A stretch of 64,000 nucleotides of DNA from Nemertoderma westbladi (Eukaryota; Xenacoelomorpha; Nemertodermatida; Nemertodermatidae), in assembly GCA_032718475.1 (NCBI GenBank), contig JAUCBJ010007544.1, positions 41,850 to 105,849 of the forward strand, read 5' to 3'. A program made the translations under genes and the position numbers. This document shows, piece by piece, positions 39,610 to 51,865 of the stretch. The notes under the pieces were generated by a model. It saw only the letters and a list, made by a program, of their open reading frames with translations, was not told the origin of the DNA and did no database searches. Positions within the stretch are counted from its first letter, which is position 1, and each line of letters begins with the position of its first letter.

Positions 39610-40965
39610 ATGAGCCTACCCAACCAACTAACATGCGATTTCTGTTTTACCCCATTACTAAATATAGAACCAAAAATAATTTGTGCTATTTGTAATAATC
39701 TCTACCATCTACCTTGCCACTTAAATAACGATAATAACTTAAATAATATATTTTGTACTTTTTGTTATATAGAAAGAAACCTTACCATTCTCATCCGTCC
39801 CAGACAGTGACACAGATATCTTTTATGTTAAAGATGATGACAACTTTGACTTACCCTATAACTTCGATGAATACGACAGTACATTCAAAAATATAGACCC
39901 TGACCAAAATTTAGACTCCAATAAGGACGGAAAGACGGAAAGTATTTTTCAGAATCAAAATTTAATATTCTACCACACGATAACTCAATATCAATATAAC
40001 CTAAATTGTAGAGTCTTAATAAAAAGTACTTTCTTTTACTGAAACATTTCTAACTTACGACGGCACTGATCTCACTCCTCTACATATACACGGATACTCA
40101 CTACCAATTATATAACAACAGACAATACGGAAAACGAAAGAGGGGCGGGACAGCCATATACCTAAAAAACGGACTAGACTACACACACCGTACAGATATT
40201 ACAATTGAACACTGTGAATCTTCTTGGGTTAATATTTCTAGAACAAAAAAATCTAAAACTCTAAAACCAATATTAATAGGCAATATTTATCGCCCTGATT
40301 CCTGCGATCAAAATAATTTTCTAGAAAATATTAACAATTTACTTTATAATTTATCAACTCAAAATCTTGATGTTATTTTAACCGGCGATTTCAATTTAGA
40401 CCTTTTAAAAAAATCAAACAATGTTTCCAACAATCCAACAAGTTTTAGAATCATACTCATTCGAACAACTAATTAAAGTCCCAACTAGAATAACCCACCA
40501 TTCAAAACTCTACTTGATCACATTTCAACAAATATACGAGATAAAATAATAACTCCCGGTGTTTTCCTTGCAGAAGTAGGTACAATTGACCACTTAGGTA
40601 CATTTATTACAATTCAAACTTACTCATTTTTTTTTATCCCACCTGAAACACGTTACACTTACGACTATTCTAAATTTAACAAAGAAAACTATCTAAACGA
40701 TTTGCGAGAAACCAGCTTGTGGACATATAAAAATGATAATATTATGACTGAAAATAAATTTGAAGAATTTTACAAAAATTTTGAAAAAATAACGAGTAAA
40801 CACCTACCGAAAAAAACAATTAAAAAAAATGAAATACCAAAGAAACCATGGATGACCATAGGACTGATTAAATCGTCAATAACTAAAAATAAAATGTACG
40901 CCGCTCTCTCAAAAAATACGACAGAAGAAAAATTACCAAATAAATATACCAAATGGATACTACTA
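39610..40965 (+). pseudogene. LINE B ORF2 remnant: PHD-like zinc finger and endonuclease
   Basis: The ATG at 39,610 begins a Cys/His-rich segment, CDFC...CAIC...HLPCHL...FCTFC, with PHD-finger spacing. After frame changes an endonuclease follows at about 40,090-40,480 (RGGTAIYLKNGLDYTHRTDI, LIGNIYRPD, VILTGDFNLDLLK). A pre-RT segment follows at 40,590-40,960 (YDYSKFNKENYLNDLRETSL, KPWMTIGLIKSS). The RT is absent because the fragment stops where the LINE C tail begins (about 40,960). Multiple stops show it is dead. Confidence 0.72.
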
Positions 40966-43900
40966 CTAGGATCGGCATGCTGCATTGCAGCTGCATTTTT
41001 AAGAATGCTGTGCCGGCTTATCAACAAAATTGCACCGCCACAACTCCCTATCACCCAGGACATTTGCTAGATCATCCGCATCTTTAAGGCCAGTGTCCTT
41101 TAAGATGCGTCTCAAGAAAGTCATGGGCTGTCCACCATGCTTATTCACTCCATGAGGCTGCCAAAGTACAAGATTATGCACTGGCTGGTCCTCACGGCGA
41201 AAGCAATGTCCTGCAAAGCGGGGGCGATTTTGTTCTAGTGTCAAGCTTGGGGGAACCAATGAGACACCTCCAATGTTATATAGTGTCTGGTTGGAGATGT
41301 GTGCATTGTACTTGACACAATGAACCCGGCGTAGCATTCTTGTGAATGTGCCATCCAGAGATTTGGTGTCCTCAGCAGTTAGAGCCCAGCATGGACTCCC
41401 GTAGAGGAGTACTGGAACTACTGCTGCTCTAAATAATCGGACCTTAAGTTTCCGATTAATTCTCGGTGACTTCCAAATCCTGGAAAGCCTATTCAAGGCT
41501 GCCCATGCCTTTCCCTTACGTATTCGAAGGTCCTCACCTGACTTCCGGATCCATGATCCCAGGTAACAGAAGTCGTCCACATGCTCAAGCATACCATCCT
41601 TTGAGCTTATGCTCATCCGATCAGAGACTTGATGAGGACTTTCAAAGTTAACTGTCAGAATTTTGGTCTTTCTGGAGTTAATAAAAAGACCAACACTAGA
41701 AGCAGCATGTTCTAATGAGCTGAGGAGCCGTTGGGCTCCCTCTAATGATTCTGAGAGTACTCCTAAGTCATCAGCAAAGTCTAGATCAGTTAGGTACTTG
41801 GCAGGATTTCCTCGACTTCTGGAGCCAGTAGGTGGAGTTATCATCACCCCATCATCATTATAATGATCTAAGGACATGCGTAGAACATAGTCAACCACAA
41901 TAATGAACAAGAATGGTGCAAGTGTGTATGCTTGGAGGACGCCCCATAACACTTCAAATGGTTCTGTGTCACCGTCAACAGTAGACACAAATGTTGTCGA
42001 ACCATCGTATACTGATCTGATTGCTGCAATAATTTCATCAGGAATCCCATATAATGAAAGTATGCTGAACATACGTGAGCGAGAGACTGAATCAAAGGCC
42101 TTGAAGAAGTCAACAAAGATAACAGCCAGATGCCTGTCTTTCTTTTTGATAACTCTTCAATTATCCTTCTAAGTGCCAAAATGGGTTCCATGGTCCCACG
42201 ACCTTTACGGAACCCATTCTGATTTCCATGGAGCAGTCTCTCAATGGGATCCCTGATGCGATTTAATAGAATCCTATTGTATAGCTTTGCAGCAATCGAG
42301 ATCAATGAGATTCCCCGAAAAGAACCATAGAGTGTTAGGTTGCCCTTCTTGGGAACTGGCACCAACTTATTTGTTTTCATTTCTTGTGGGACTCTTGTTG
42401 TTCGGTACATGTCTACTATGATGGGATAGATGAGCTTTAAACACTCAGGTATTTTAAAGACCTCAGGGGGAACACCATCTACTCCACTGGCACGATTGGT
42501 CTTAATACTCTTTGCAGCAGCCTTCACTTCTGCAAAGGAGATATCGCCAATGGGAATATCTGGGAGTACAGACTCAGACACTTTTACTTCTATAAAGTTA
42601 TAAGGCAATACCCTGTCATTATTGAGGAGCTTTTCAAAGTGGGCTTTCCAACCATTGAGGCGATCAGCTGGTGATTCAGCCTTAACCTTGGTGGTTGGTT
42701 GGCTTTTCCGCCCAGTAAGCAGATTGATCGAGTTCCATGCCTGGGATGATTGCCTGCTGTCGTCAGCATCATTGATGGCATCAACCTGTTGGTTTATTAG
42801 CTCCTGTAGATTAGCAGAGTACTGCCTGTTCAGGGACCTAGATGCAGCCTTGACTGCATTCTTGGCCGCTGTAGTCTGTTTGAGTCGGGACTCTTTCTGC
42901 GCCTTATGAAGGTCATTTCGGCACTTCTGAATTTTGTTGTCAGTCCAGGGGGCCCTTTTCCTGTTTCGAGGGTATACAGGAACTGTTTCTGCAGCTGCTA
43001 ACTTAACTGCTTCTGTAAAGGCAGTATAGCCCTCACAGTGATCTGCCGCCTCAGAGGCAAGAGCCTCATACCTGTTGCTCAGCTTTAGTGTGAAGCTGGA
43101 TCTCACACTTGGCTGTTGCAACAGAGAGGACCAGTCATGCCGCTGCAAGGCAGATTTCGTTGTTCTGCTAGCACGCAGACTAAGTCTTACCTTGGCCACA
43201 ATAAGGCGGTGATCACTGGAGAAGGGTCGAAGTATAAATGCATTACAGTCTTGTATAGAGCTCCTGTATTTCCTACGAAACAGAATATGGTCTATCTGGG
43301 ACTTGTGACCACTGGGTCCACTATGAGTCCATAGCTTTCCAGTTTGCTTCTTGAACTGGGTTCCAGCCGAAAACAATAAATTTCCAGAGATAAAATCCTG
43401 AAGATGGACAGAATTTCGGTTAACACTATTGCTATAGACCCAGGGCGATGTAGGTGATTGATGCAGACTTGCATTAAATCCTCCCAGGAATGTTAAGAAT
43501 GCATGCTGATCCACTCCACCAGTAGCTGCTTGTAGATTCTGGTAGAAATTTTCCACCTCCTCTACAGGGGCAACACTAGTTGGAGAGTAGCACACAATCA
43601 GAACCACCTTAGGAAACTTCTTAGCCAATCTTCCAGAACATGAGAAGTGGCAACGGATGATGCGGTTAGAGATTTGGTCTATTTTGTCCAATGCTGCATG
43701 TGCAGTTGGATTCATCAATAGACCAATTCCACCATTGCCACTATGATCTGCTGACGCGAGGGCGAGTCCCCAACCGCCCCCCATGTCCTTAATCAGAACC
43801 TCATCAGTCTGTCCAGTCTGCATTCGGTGCTCTTGAACACCCACTGCGCTAAGAGAAAGCTTATCTGCCAAGGCAGTCAGCTCACCTGTCGCATTGGGGA

Positions 43901-44440
43901 CCCGAGTGTTAGGGTGTTTACTGAGGCTAGTCTTGTGACTTGCCTCAGATTCACCAATGGCTTTGTTGGTCGGGGTGGAACATGAGAGTAGCCTCCAACT
44001 CCAGAATCCCTCTCCCCATCACAATCTGGCCTTCCTGGTGACCCAGGGTTTGGGCCAGAAAGGTCATCAGGAAAGGGACTCAAAGAATTGTTGGCTGCTC
44101 TCTCTCCAGTAGGGGGTGAGACAGGCAGCCGGTCAGGAGTTAACTGACACCTGTGAGGCCGATTGTGTCCGGTAATTCCACTGGCCTCTAGTGGACGGAC
44201 CTCCGCATTGCTAATGTAATCCATAGTGGGGGTTGGGGGTGCTTTTTTGCCGAGTCAGCTCTCAGGGCAAATACCACACCCTGGTGTGCCATTCCACAGG
44301 GTGGGTGTCGCAATTGAGTCAGATATGAGGCCCATCACCCATATCTACTCTGGCGCACATGACCCACCATTGGATGTTGCAGCTCATCTGCTGGGTCATG
44401 CCCTATACCCTTGCTGCCAGGTGCAGGTGGATACACCTGC
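40962..44440 (-). pseudogene. LINE C, near full length, RTE-like: endonuclease and reverse transcriptase
   Basis: The minus-strand coding start is ATG at 44,222-44,224 (MDYISNAEVRPLEAS). A Pro/Ser-rich N-terminus leads into the endonuclease after a frame change near 43,880 (LSAVGVQEHRM, QIDHILFRRKYR, SSDHRLIVAKV at 43,200). A linker follows, then RT: RASGVDGVPPEVFKIP and LYGSFRGISLISIAAKLYN. A second frame change near 42,145 separates IIEELSK from the following palm. The motif normally QGD reads LQAYTLAP near 41,930. The catalytic FADD is at 41,767-41,778. The C-terminus includes LEHVDDFCYLGSWIR and RPRFAGHCFRRED. Translation ends in TAA, then in-frame sequence and TAG triplets that form the tail. 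Upstream of 44,224 there is ~215 bp of 5' UTR. Two frameshifts and the QAY change argue that it is dead. Confidence 0.85.
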
Positions 44441-44449
44441 TATTATACA

Positions 44450-47400
44450 GTAGCAAGCGAAATATTAGAAGCAAAAAAACTGGTTACGGGAGAGGGTGGG
44501 GTAGCACTTCTTATTGATAAAGATGTCAGTAGCTTCTGCTCACAGATAGACACAGGATGTGATAGAATTCTTGGAATCTCTATAAAGAAACTATATAAAA
44601 AAGAAATCACTGTTCTTGCTGTATATCTGCCCTCAAATGGTGGAAATATATACGACAGAGAGAAATATCTTGCCTCCATAGCCACCTTAGCATCAATCAT
44701 TAAAGATTACAACAATTCATCGGACATCCTGATAATTGGCGACATAAATTGTAATCCATCTCTAATCAAGCAAACTCGACACCCACAAAAGAAAACAGAT
44801 ACATTCCGAGACATATTCTCAAGTACTATACCTAGTGAGTGCAATCTTGATCTCATAGACACACAGCACAAGAATCAAAGTTTATCAACATACCAATTCC
44901 ATGATAAAAGAGGGAACGTCATAAGATCATCAAGAATTGATCATATTGTGTCATCTGCTGGTCTAACCTGCTTTGTTGATTCCTACAGGGTTATAAACGG
45001 AAGTACCTTAAACAAATCACATCATCTTTCTGTTTGCTGTGCGTTTTCTGTACCTGTAACCAGAAAAGGAAATAGAGGAACTCTGGAAAAGGACGAAAAA
45101 AGTAAGGTTTTTATTCAACAGAGCCACAGAGCAACAAGTTAACAACTACAAAAAAGAAGACACAGAGAATATTAAAACACTGGAGAAACGACTTACAGAG
45201 AACGAGTCCATAGAAAGCACTTTAGAGAAAACGACCTCACAACTTATTTCAACAGTATACAAAAGTGCCACCAAATACATCCCCTTGATTCGATCTAAAC
45301 GGCACATAATGGAACAGTACAGAAGAAGAACTACCCTTAAAGACCCTGCAGATACATATTGTAAGTTACACAACACAACAGAATTGTCTGCAGTTCAGAA
45401 ACTTGAGTATCTCCAAGCTAGATCACAATTAGAACACAGTGAATATGTTCACCACATCACTGAATTATTATCTTCCAGTGAATATAATAAAACTAAATTC
45501 TGGCGGAGCATTAAGAAAGAACAAAAGAAAGATGTTCCTGTATCAAACGCTGATTATTTATTTATGCATCATAAATCATTTTTCAATGGGAACAATACTG
45601 AAGATGAATGGACTGCAAGTGATACCACTCATGAATCTGCAGCAAACGACGCAAAAATTAATATCACGCCAGGCCAAATCAAGGAGGCACTTAAAAGTTT
45701 GCACAGAAATAAGGCAGCCGACGCGCATAGTCTTACCTCAGAACATCTGATATATGGTGACTCAGAAGAATTATATAATTTTCTTGCAGTCCTATATAAC
45801 TCCATAAACCAGTCACACCACATGCTACAACTTTATGTTTAACTCTCATTCTTCCCCACCTCGAACCAGGAAATAGAGATATACATACCAACGAGAATTA
45901 CCGTGCTATCTCGGTGATGCCAATATTAACTAAAATATGGGAGATCCTAATAGTGAATGAAATAAAAAAGATCAGACATAATGATCTTTAAATGGGCTAC
46001 AGAAGTGGACAAAGCACAGAGTTGCCATACATCCTAGCAAACAGATTAACAAAACATTTCAATTCCCATGGATCAAATGTGTATATTATATCCCTAGACC
46101 TTTCATCAGCTTTTGACACTGTATCTTACAAGACCCTCTTCGACAAATTGGAGAACACCAACATCGACAAATCAATCCTTCTAACTTTAGCATCTTATTA
46201 CTACCAGTCAAAAGCATTTATAGCCCTGAATAACATTATATCCAGACAATCTATTGTGTTAAAGCAGGGAGTATGCCAGGGAGGGATCATATCTGCATTC
46301 CTCTTTAATTTTTACATGCGAGACCTAGTCGAAGAACTCGAACAATCCGGGAAAGGACTGCACTTAAATAAAATATCATTTCCAATGCTAGCATATGCGG
46401 ATGATTTAATTATTATGGCTAACCTCAAAAACTACGCACAGTTCTTGCTAACTACTTGTGAAAGTTATTTCAAAAAGCACAACCTGAGATTAAATTTATT
46501 AAATTTAAGAAAGACATGGTTTGTCACAAGCTACACGAAACTTGAGATCCCATTTGGAATGATTCCACGTAAAGAGGAACAAGTGTACTTGGAGAGTGGC
46601 ACTTCTATCATTCATTCGAATTTTATTTCTTTCTTGTGTCTTCCTCTACCAGCAGAAAACTGGAAGTTAAGAGACCATTACACCAAGCCCATATGGGGAA
46701 ATCTGCACCAATTACAGAAGAATGGGTTTGGAGCTGACAGTGTTCCATTTGATATTACTAGACTGATATGGAATACGGTCTGCTTACCATCAGCACTTTA
46801 TGGATGTGCTTGCATTCCAACTAACATTATAGAAGATATTAAAATAACCTGGTATAAAGCACTGAGAAGCATACTATCTGTCAAAAACTATGTATCCAAC
46901 CAAACAGTAGATAGTACATTCCTCATTCCAAATTTCGAATTTCTTCTAACACCAAGGGGTTCTATCTCTCTTATTACTTCCCCTCACCACATAGCGGGAA
47001 TATCGAAAGATTTAATGCTACAAGATTACAGCAGATACGCATTTTAACTTGATCTACTTGATCTTTAACTTAATCTATCTCTCCTCAACAGGCCAGACAT
47101 ACCTATGTCACTGAGAAAGGAGGTTTTGCAAGAGACTAATAAGATGGTCTTGGTGGGCTTATAACTTCTGTTTTCGCTGGACATGCTTATTTAGTTAACT
47201 GCACATTCATTTCAAGTAATATTTTAATGCAATTTTAATGTGAATCCTTTTCAGCTAACTGCACATTTAATTCAGTTTAATATTTAAATGCAATTTTAAT
47301 GTGAACCGTTTATTGTGGTTCTCTTTTACATATACTCTGCGTCTGCTCTATACATCAGATGTTAACTGCACATTCATTTAAAGTAATATTTTAATGCAAT

Positions 47401-47561
47401 TTTAATCAATGTAAATCCTTTTCAGCTAACTGCACATTTAATTCAGTTTAATATTTAAATGCAATTTTAATGTGAACCGTTTATTGTGGTTCTCTTTTAC
47501 TAATTATGACTCTAATATAGCCGCCGGGGCGCAAGCCGGATAATAATAATAATAATAATAA
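44450..47561 (+). pseudogene. LINE D: endonuclease, reverse transcriptase, duplicated 3' UTR and (AAT)n tail
   Basis: Truncated inside the endonuclease. Motifs: DILIIGDINCNP (about 44,740) and SSRIDHIVSSA (44,925). After frame breaks at 45,142 and 45,842 the RT continues from 45,992 (MGYRSGQSTELPYILANRLT, IISLDLSSAFDTVSY, LKQGVCQGGIISAFLFNFYM). The catalytic YADD is at 46,394-46,405. Coding similarity ends by 47,047. The 3' UTR consists of two ~160-bp copies (47,195 and 47,361). It ends with a GCCGGGGCGCAAGCCGG hairpin (about 47,523-47,540) and a (TAA)n tail, a 3' end style known in several invertebrate LINE groups. At least three disabling lesions. Confidence 0.82.
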
Positions 47562-49129
47562 CTTGGAATTCCATCGCTAGAAGCACTCTCAATTAATCAA
47601 TACAAAATTAAACAGATCATTTATCAGAAAAAACAGGAAGGAAAACTCGACTTAATTAACCTACGTTTCAGCATTCACTTTGACGCACTATATATGCAGG
47701 TAGTTTTAATAAAACCTACCAATCAGCTGTCTGCAGTCAGCTGATCACTGATTACATGCATGTCTGGGTCTCCAGTCGATTTTCATTTACTTGTTGTAAA
47801 TACCTACCGGTATGGTTTTTTACTATTAGTAGCTTGACGTGAAATATAAATAAAATATAATTATCAATTTTTCAAGCTTTCCTTACTACTGCTTAAATGA
47901 TAATATTGCTATTTTGTCATGGACAACCACTGTATGGAAGCCCAAATAGCCTTTATAGTAATATTTGAAAATTTATAGCCTCCCCCGAGCGGCTGGCGGC
48001 AGAATTAAAGATTTCACTTAAATTGCTACTGTCCCTCAACTTTGTCCAAATTTCTTGAAACCAACTTTTTTGGACTCCGCGTCATCGTCTCTACAAAAGT
48101 TTAAACGTTTAATTAAAATTGGCTAATTAAAAAAATGGTAATATTTATCAAAATTCCATAATCGTAACTTTTAAAGAGCTTCCAAAGCTCGTTCAAATGA
48201 GCCAAAAACGAAGTAATTTGGTTGAAAAATGACGGAGGAGTAGTAATTTGAATATGAAAAATGTCATTCCGAGAAAATGCCCTTCAAAGTTGAAACCGTC
48301 CTGCCAAAATTGGCTGTCTGTGTTCTGGTTGGTTAATTATTTCTGGCACGAAGGATGCACACCAACGAGCTAAAATGTTCATTACGGAGGTTTTCGGGGT
48401 CACTGATTTAATTTCCGATGTCAGTATTAGTTTTTGGTGGAATCTAGTCTATCTGTCTGTCTGTCGGTCTTATGTCTTTCTTACAAATTGATGGACAGAC
48501 CGTCATATGGAAAAACAGTGATAACTCGAGAATTGAAAGAGGTCTCACTAAGCGGTTTTCAGATTTGTAATCCTCATTTAAATCTGCTCTAGGTGAAATA
48601 AAGAAACAATAATTTTAAAATATTACCTTTTTTACATTATTGATTATTGATTACTATTATTATTACTAATACTATTACATATTACTATTATATGATTATT
48701 GATACATCATTGAATGCATTATTTAATACGTGCGTGTTATTTATGACGTTTCGAGGGTAGCTACTATTTATTTGTATCTAAATTTGTAGTTAAGTTGACG
48801 TCTAGGAATGACATTTGATGGTATGTGTGGGATTCCACAATATAAAAATAATATGTTGTACTGCACTGTTCTAGGTAGGTACCGTATATTATATATTCAT
48901 TGACATGCAGACTCTCTCTCTCTCTCTCTCTCTCTCTACATTTAATTAAACAAAACACTAAACATTAAAATAATATTTCCTTGCATAACTTCCTTTCATT
49001 AGAAGCGGAGCACATTATTCTAAAATATTCTTACAATTTGTATTTTTTAGACGTATTTGGGTGAATCCATTTATACAATAACACTCATTTACACATTGTA
49101 ATGAGGGAAGATATGGTCTACGGGTAGGC
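47562..49129. other. Interval with no supported gene; (CT)n microsatellite
   Basis: Immediately after the LINE D tail, a short frame gives LGIPSLEALSINQYKIKQII and KLDLINLRF. It may be an older retroelement piece that served as the insertion site. (CT)13 lies at 48,909-48,936. ATT/ATTACT-rich sequence is at 48,635-48,690. Confidence 0.45.
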
Positions 49130-49570
49130 TTCTTTTAACTTTTCTTCATTTTTATAAAAACTTTTTTTAATGGTAAAGAGGTTGTTTTGAAAAATTGTTG
49201 CAAATATTGATCCTCCAATTGTTTGTCTGCTAATTCAACCATAATATCCAGTGTAATCATTGCTAAAGGCCTAGATAGAGCATCTGCAACAATACTATCT
49301 TTCCAGCGAAATATTCAATTTCACTATAAATTCGGATACTGTATATATGAAAGCCAGCGAGACTGCTGGTGAGTAGGGTTTATCATTTCCAGGCATCGAT
49401 TGGGCGTGAATTTTTTGGAATAAAAAGCTAATGGCTCTAATTGATCATCCACTAACTGATGAACTACACCACCCATAACGACGTTGGATGCGTCTGTTGT
49501 GATTGTTATTGGTGCATCTCTGTTAGGAAACGATAACGTAACTGCCTTGAGCTACTGTAGAGCCTGTGAA
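49130..49570 (-). pseudogene. Ty3/gypsy RNase H fragment
   Basis: Minus-strand translation gives PITITTDASNVVMGGVVHQL, DDQLEPLAFYSKKF, then, after frame changes, SRWLSYIYSIRIYSEIEYFAG and a degenerate ADALSRP. Downstream, MVELADKQLEDQYLQQF resembles the linker before the integrase. These match the order TDAS...PLAFYSKK...W.SYI...GK...ADALSR of Ty3/gypsy RNase H. It is opposite in orientation to the gypsy copies at 51.9 and 58 kb. Confidence 0.7.
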
Positions 49571-51865
49571 GTGGTGCTAGTAGATATAAAAGAATAACTT
49601 AATATTGTGATATCTTGTTCGTCATCATATGAAATCATATGATGTTAGACAACCACGACTTTAGAGGGATTGTGATATTAATATGAAAACAATAAAATAG
49701 GACATGGGGTCTTATTCCCTCAGATACTGCCTAGCATTTAGGGCCACTTGGGCCACTGTTAGTACTCAGGCACTAAGGCCCATTAAAAAACAAAATACCA
49801 AACCGATTTTAGTGCTACATAACCCAACCCAACTACCACAAGAAAAACTAAACCAAACCATACAGTAACTACAGGTTCCGGTAAGTATTGCACGAAATAG
49901 TTGCACGAAATAAATAAATTACGAAAAATATAGGACATTTTGTCCGCCGAAAAGGTAAGTCTAAGTAGTAAATTTTTTAAAAATAAAAGGGTTTCGGAGA
50001 TTTAAACACTTTAAATCTCCGAAACCCTTTTAACATCGGAGCATCCACAACTAAATTGGGGTTGGAGATGTCGGTGTCGAGAGGTATCGGTTGGATTTGT
50101 CTGTAAGCAACACCGAAAACACTTTACAGACCCAGACATGTGAATACGTACTTTGGAACCCTGCCATTAAAGTCTGGGCCGCGGGTTGGACCAAAGAAGC
50201 TGATTCGCGTTAGTCGTTCAATCGTCCATGCTACGTCCGCTCTTCGTCCACACGTCCATACGGGGCGACATACTCTGAGAGTGAGTTCGCTAGATTCACC
50301 AGTGAGATCAGCCGTCATCGTATCCATCATCTCCGCATGCTGTCCCGAGAATCTCGTTTATCGGAAGAGGGTGTTTCAACATACCGAGGTGCGAGTTTGA
50401 ACATATAACTGACGTCACCTCCCCAACCAGACAGCCACACACAGTCCCTGATCGATCCCTTAGTGGCGAAACTCGAGTTCGCAACTACCAGCGGTACCGA
50501 AGTATCGTGGCTATTATGCTAAACTCTCATCAAGCCAGGGAGACGGGGGACTGGTCCGGAGCCAATTGTGTCTGCTACAATCCTCGCATCAATGAAAGGT
50601 TGGACAATTGTATACGCTTCACACGAACTCACACGATATATTTATTATTCACACGATTGAGCTTAATTTAAAGGTCATTTGCGTATTTAAAATTAATTTA
50701 AAGTCAAAATACGGTTCAAAAGACATATTTAATATTTACCAGAATGTCACTATTTTATGTATCCATGATAATAGGTTGTGTTTATGTAATGCAAACTGTA
50801 GTAAAAGGTTGCATTCACAGTTATACGGACACCATTTGTGTTTTCAGAGAAACACGTTGTTTCGGTTTTTTATTAATCCAAATTGTTCGGTGACATGTTG
50901 GTAAATGTAGAAATGAGAACGCTCAGCTCTCACACTTATTTCACACTAGTAACTACTGTAATAGTTATTTGATCATTTATAGCGATATTTAATTTGGTTG
51001 TTTTAATTTTGATTATTATTATTAATTTGTATTAAATGCAAAATTTTTGAAAATTTTTCGCATTTCTATGCTCGTAACGTCACACAAGTCCGCTTCCACG
51101 ATTGAGTATTGTCGTTAGTAATTAGTCACTTATTTTAAATTATTTAAATTTTAAGTCAAATAATTTATTATTATTTGCTTAATATATCGCCGATATTACG
51201 GAACAGGTGGGTCACTATAATTAAGTATCAGTGATAATCTGGACAATTGTATCAGATTTATGTGTTGTCATACCTCTGACTTACTAAATAATTAATATAT
51301 GGCGATATCTCAGACCATTATTGTAAGCAAGGCTCTTATTAGTAATTACAGTATATCACGATTGAGAGTTGTCACAAGTTGAATACTGTAGCGATATCAA
51401 TATAATTAGACCAAAGACAAGTTACAATACGTTTCCTCTAAAGGGAAACACAGTTGCCAGACTTGAGTCCTTACAGAATTAATTAGTCAGACATTTGCTT
51501 GTTATACTGTGTTGCCACACCCTCTCGGTACTGTATGTCAGTGAAGTATAATAGACGATCAAATACCGTATTAAACTAAGTGAATTATAAAGCAAATCAA
51601 TACATAAAGGGAAAAAAGGGTAGAATAAACAGATACATTGAGCGGCCCTTCGTTGAAGGTATACTAGCGCCATTCCGTTCTTTGTATCAGACTAGACGGT
51701 TAAAGCTTATCTGCATGTATTTACAGCGTAATCAGTACAAGGTCACAATATATGAAATTGAGATTGAAAGAACATATTTTTTATCAAATGCGCTAACACA
51801 TCTTGGCTCGATCCTTGATTTCCTTTGAGATATCCGAGACGTTCTCGTTGGAGCGGTTCTAAGCC
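49571..51865. other. Long interval without recognised gene; includes a G+C-richer block at 50.1-50.6 kb
   Basis: 50,100-50,580 is distinctly less A+T-rich and holds open frames on both strands (50,124-50,400) with no recognised domain. It could be part of a retroelement gag or LTR. The rest is A+T-rich. A perfect hairpin at 49,985-50,031 is listed separately. Confidence 0.4.
49985..50031. repeat. Perfect 22-bp snap-back hairpin, loop CAC
   Basis: Bases 49,985-50,006 (begins AAAAGGGTTTCGGAG) and 50,010-50,031 are exact reverse complements with only CAC between. This is the same topology and the same loop trinucleotide as the 15-bp hairpin at 15,700. Confidence 0.95.

Noticed and set aside
48909-48936. 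Gene-like Arg/Glu-rich minus-strand peptide
   Set aside because: Produced by the (CT)n microsatellite.
50124-50400. Overlapping frames on both strands in a G+C-richer block
   Set aside because: No recognisable domain on either strand and no neighbouring retroelement end to anchor a gag or LTR call; left as unrecognised.
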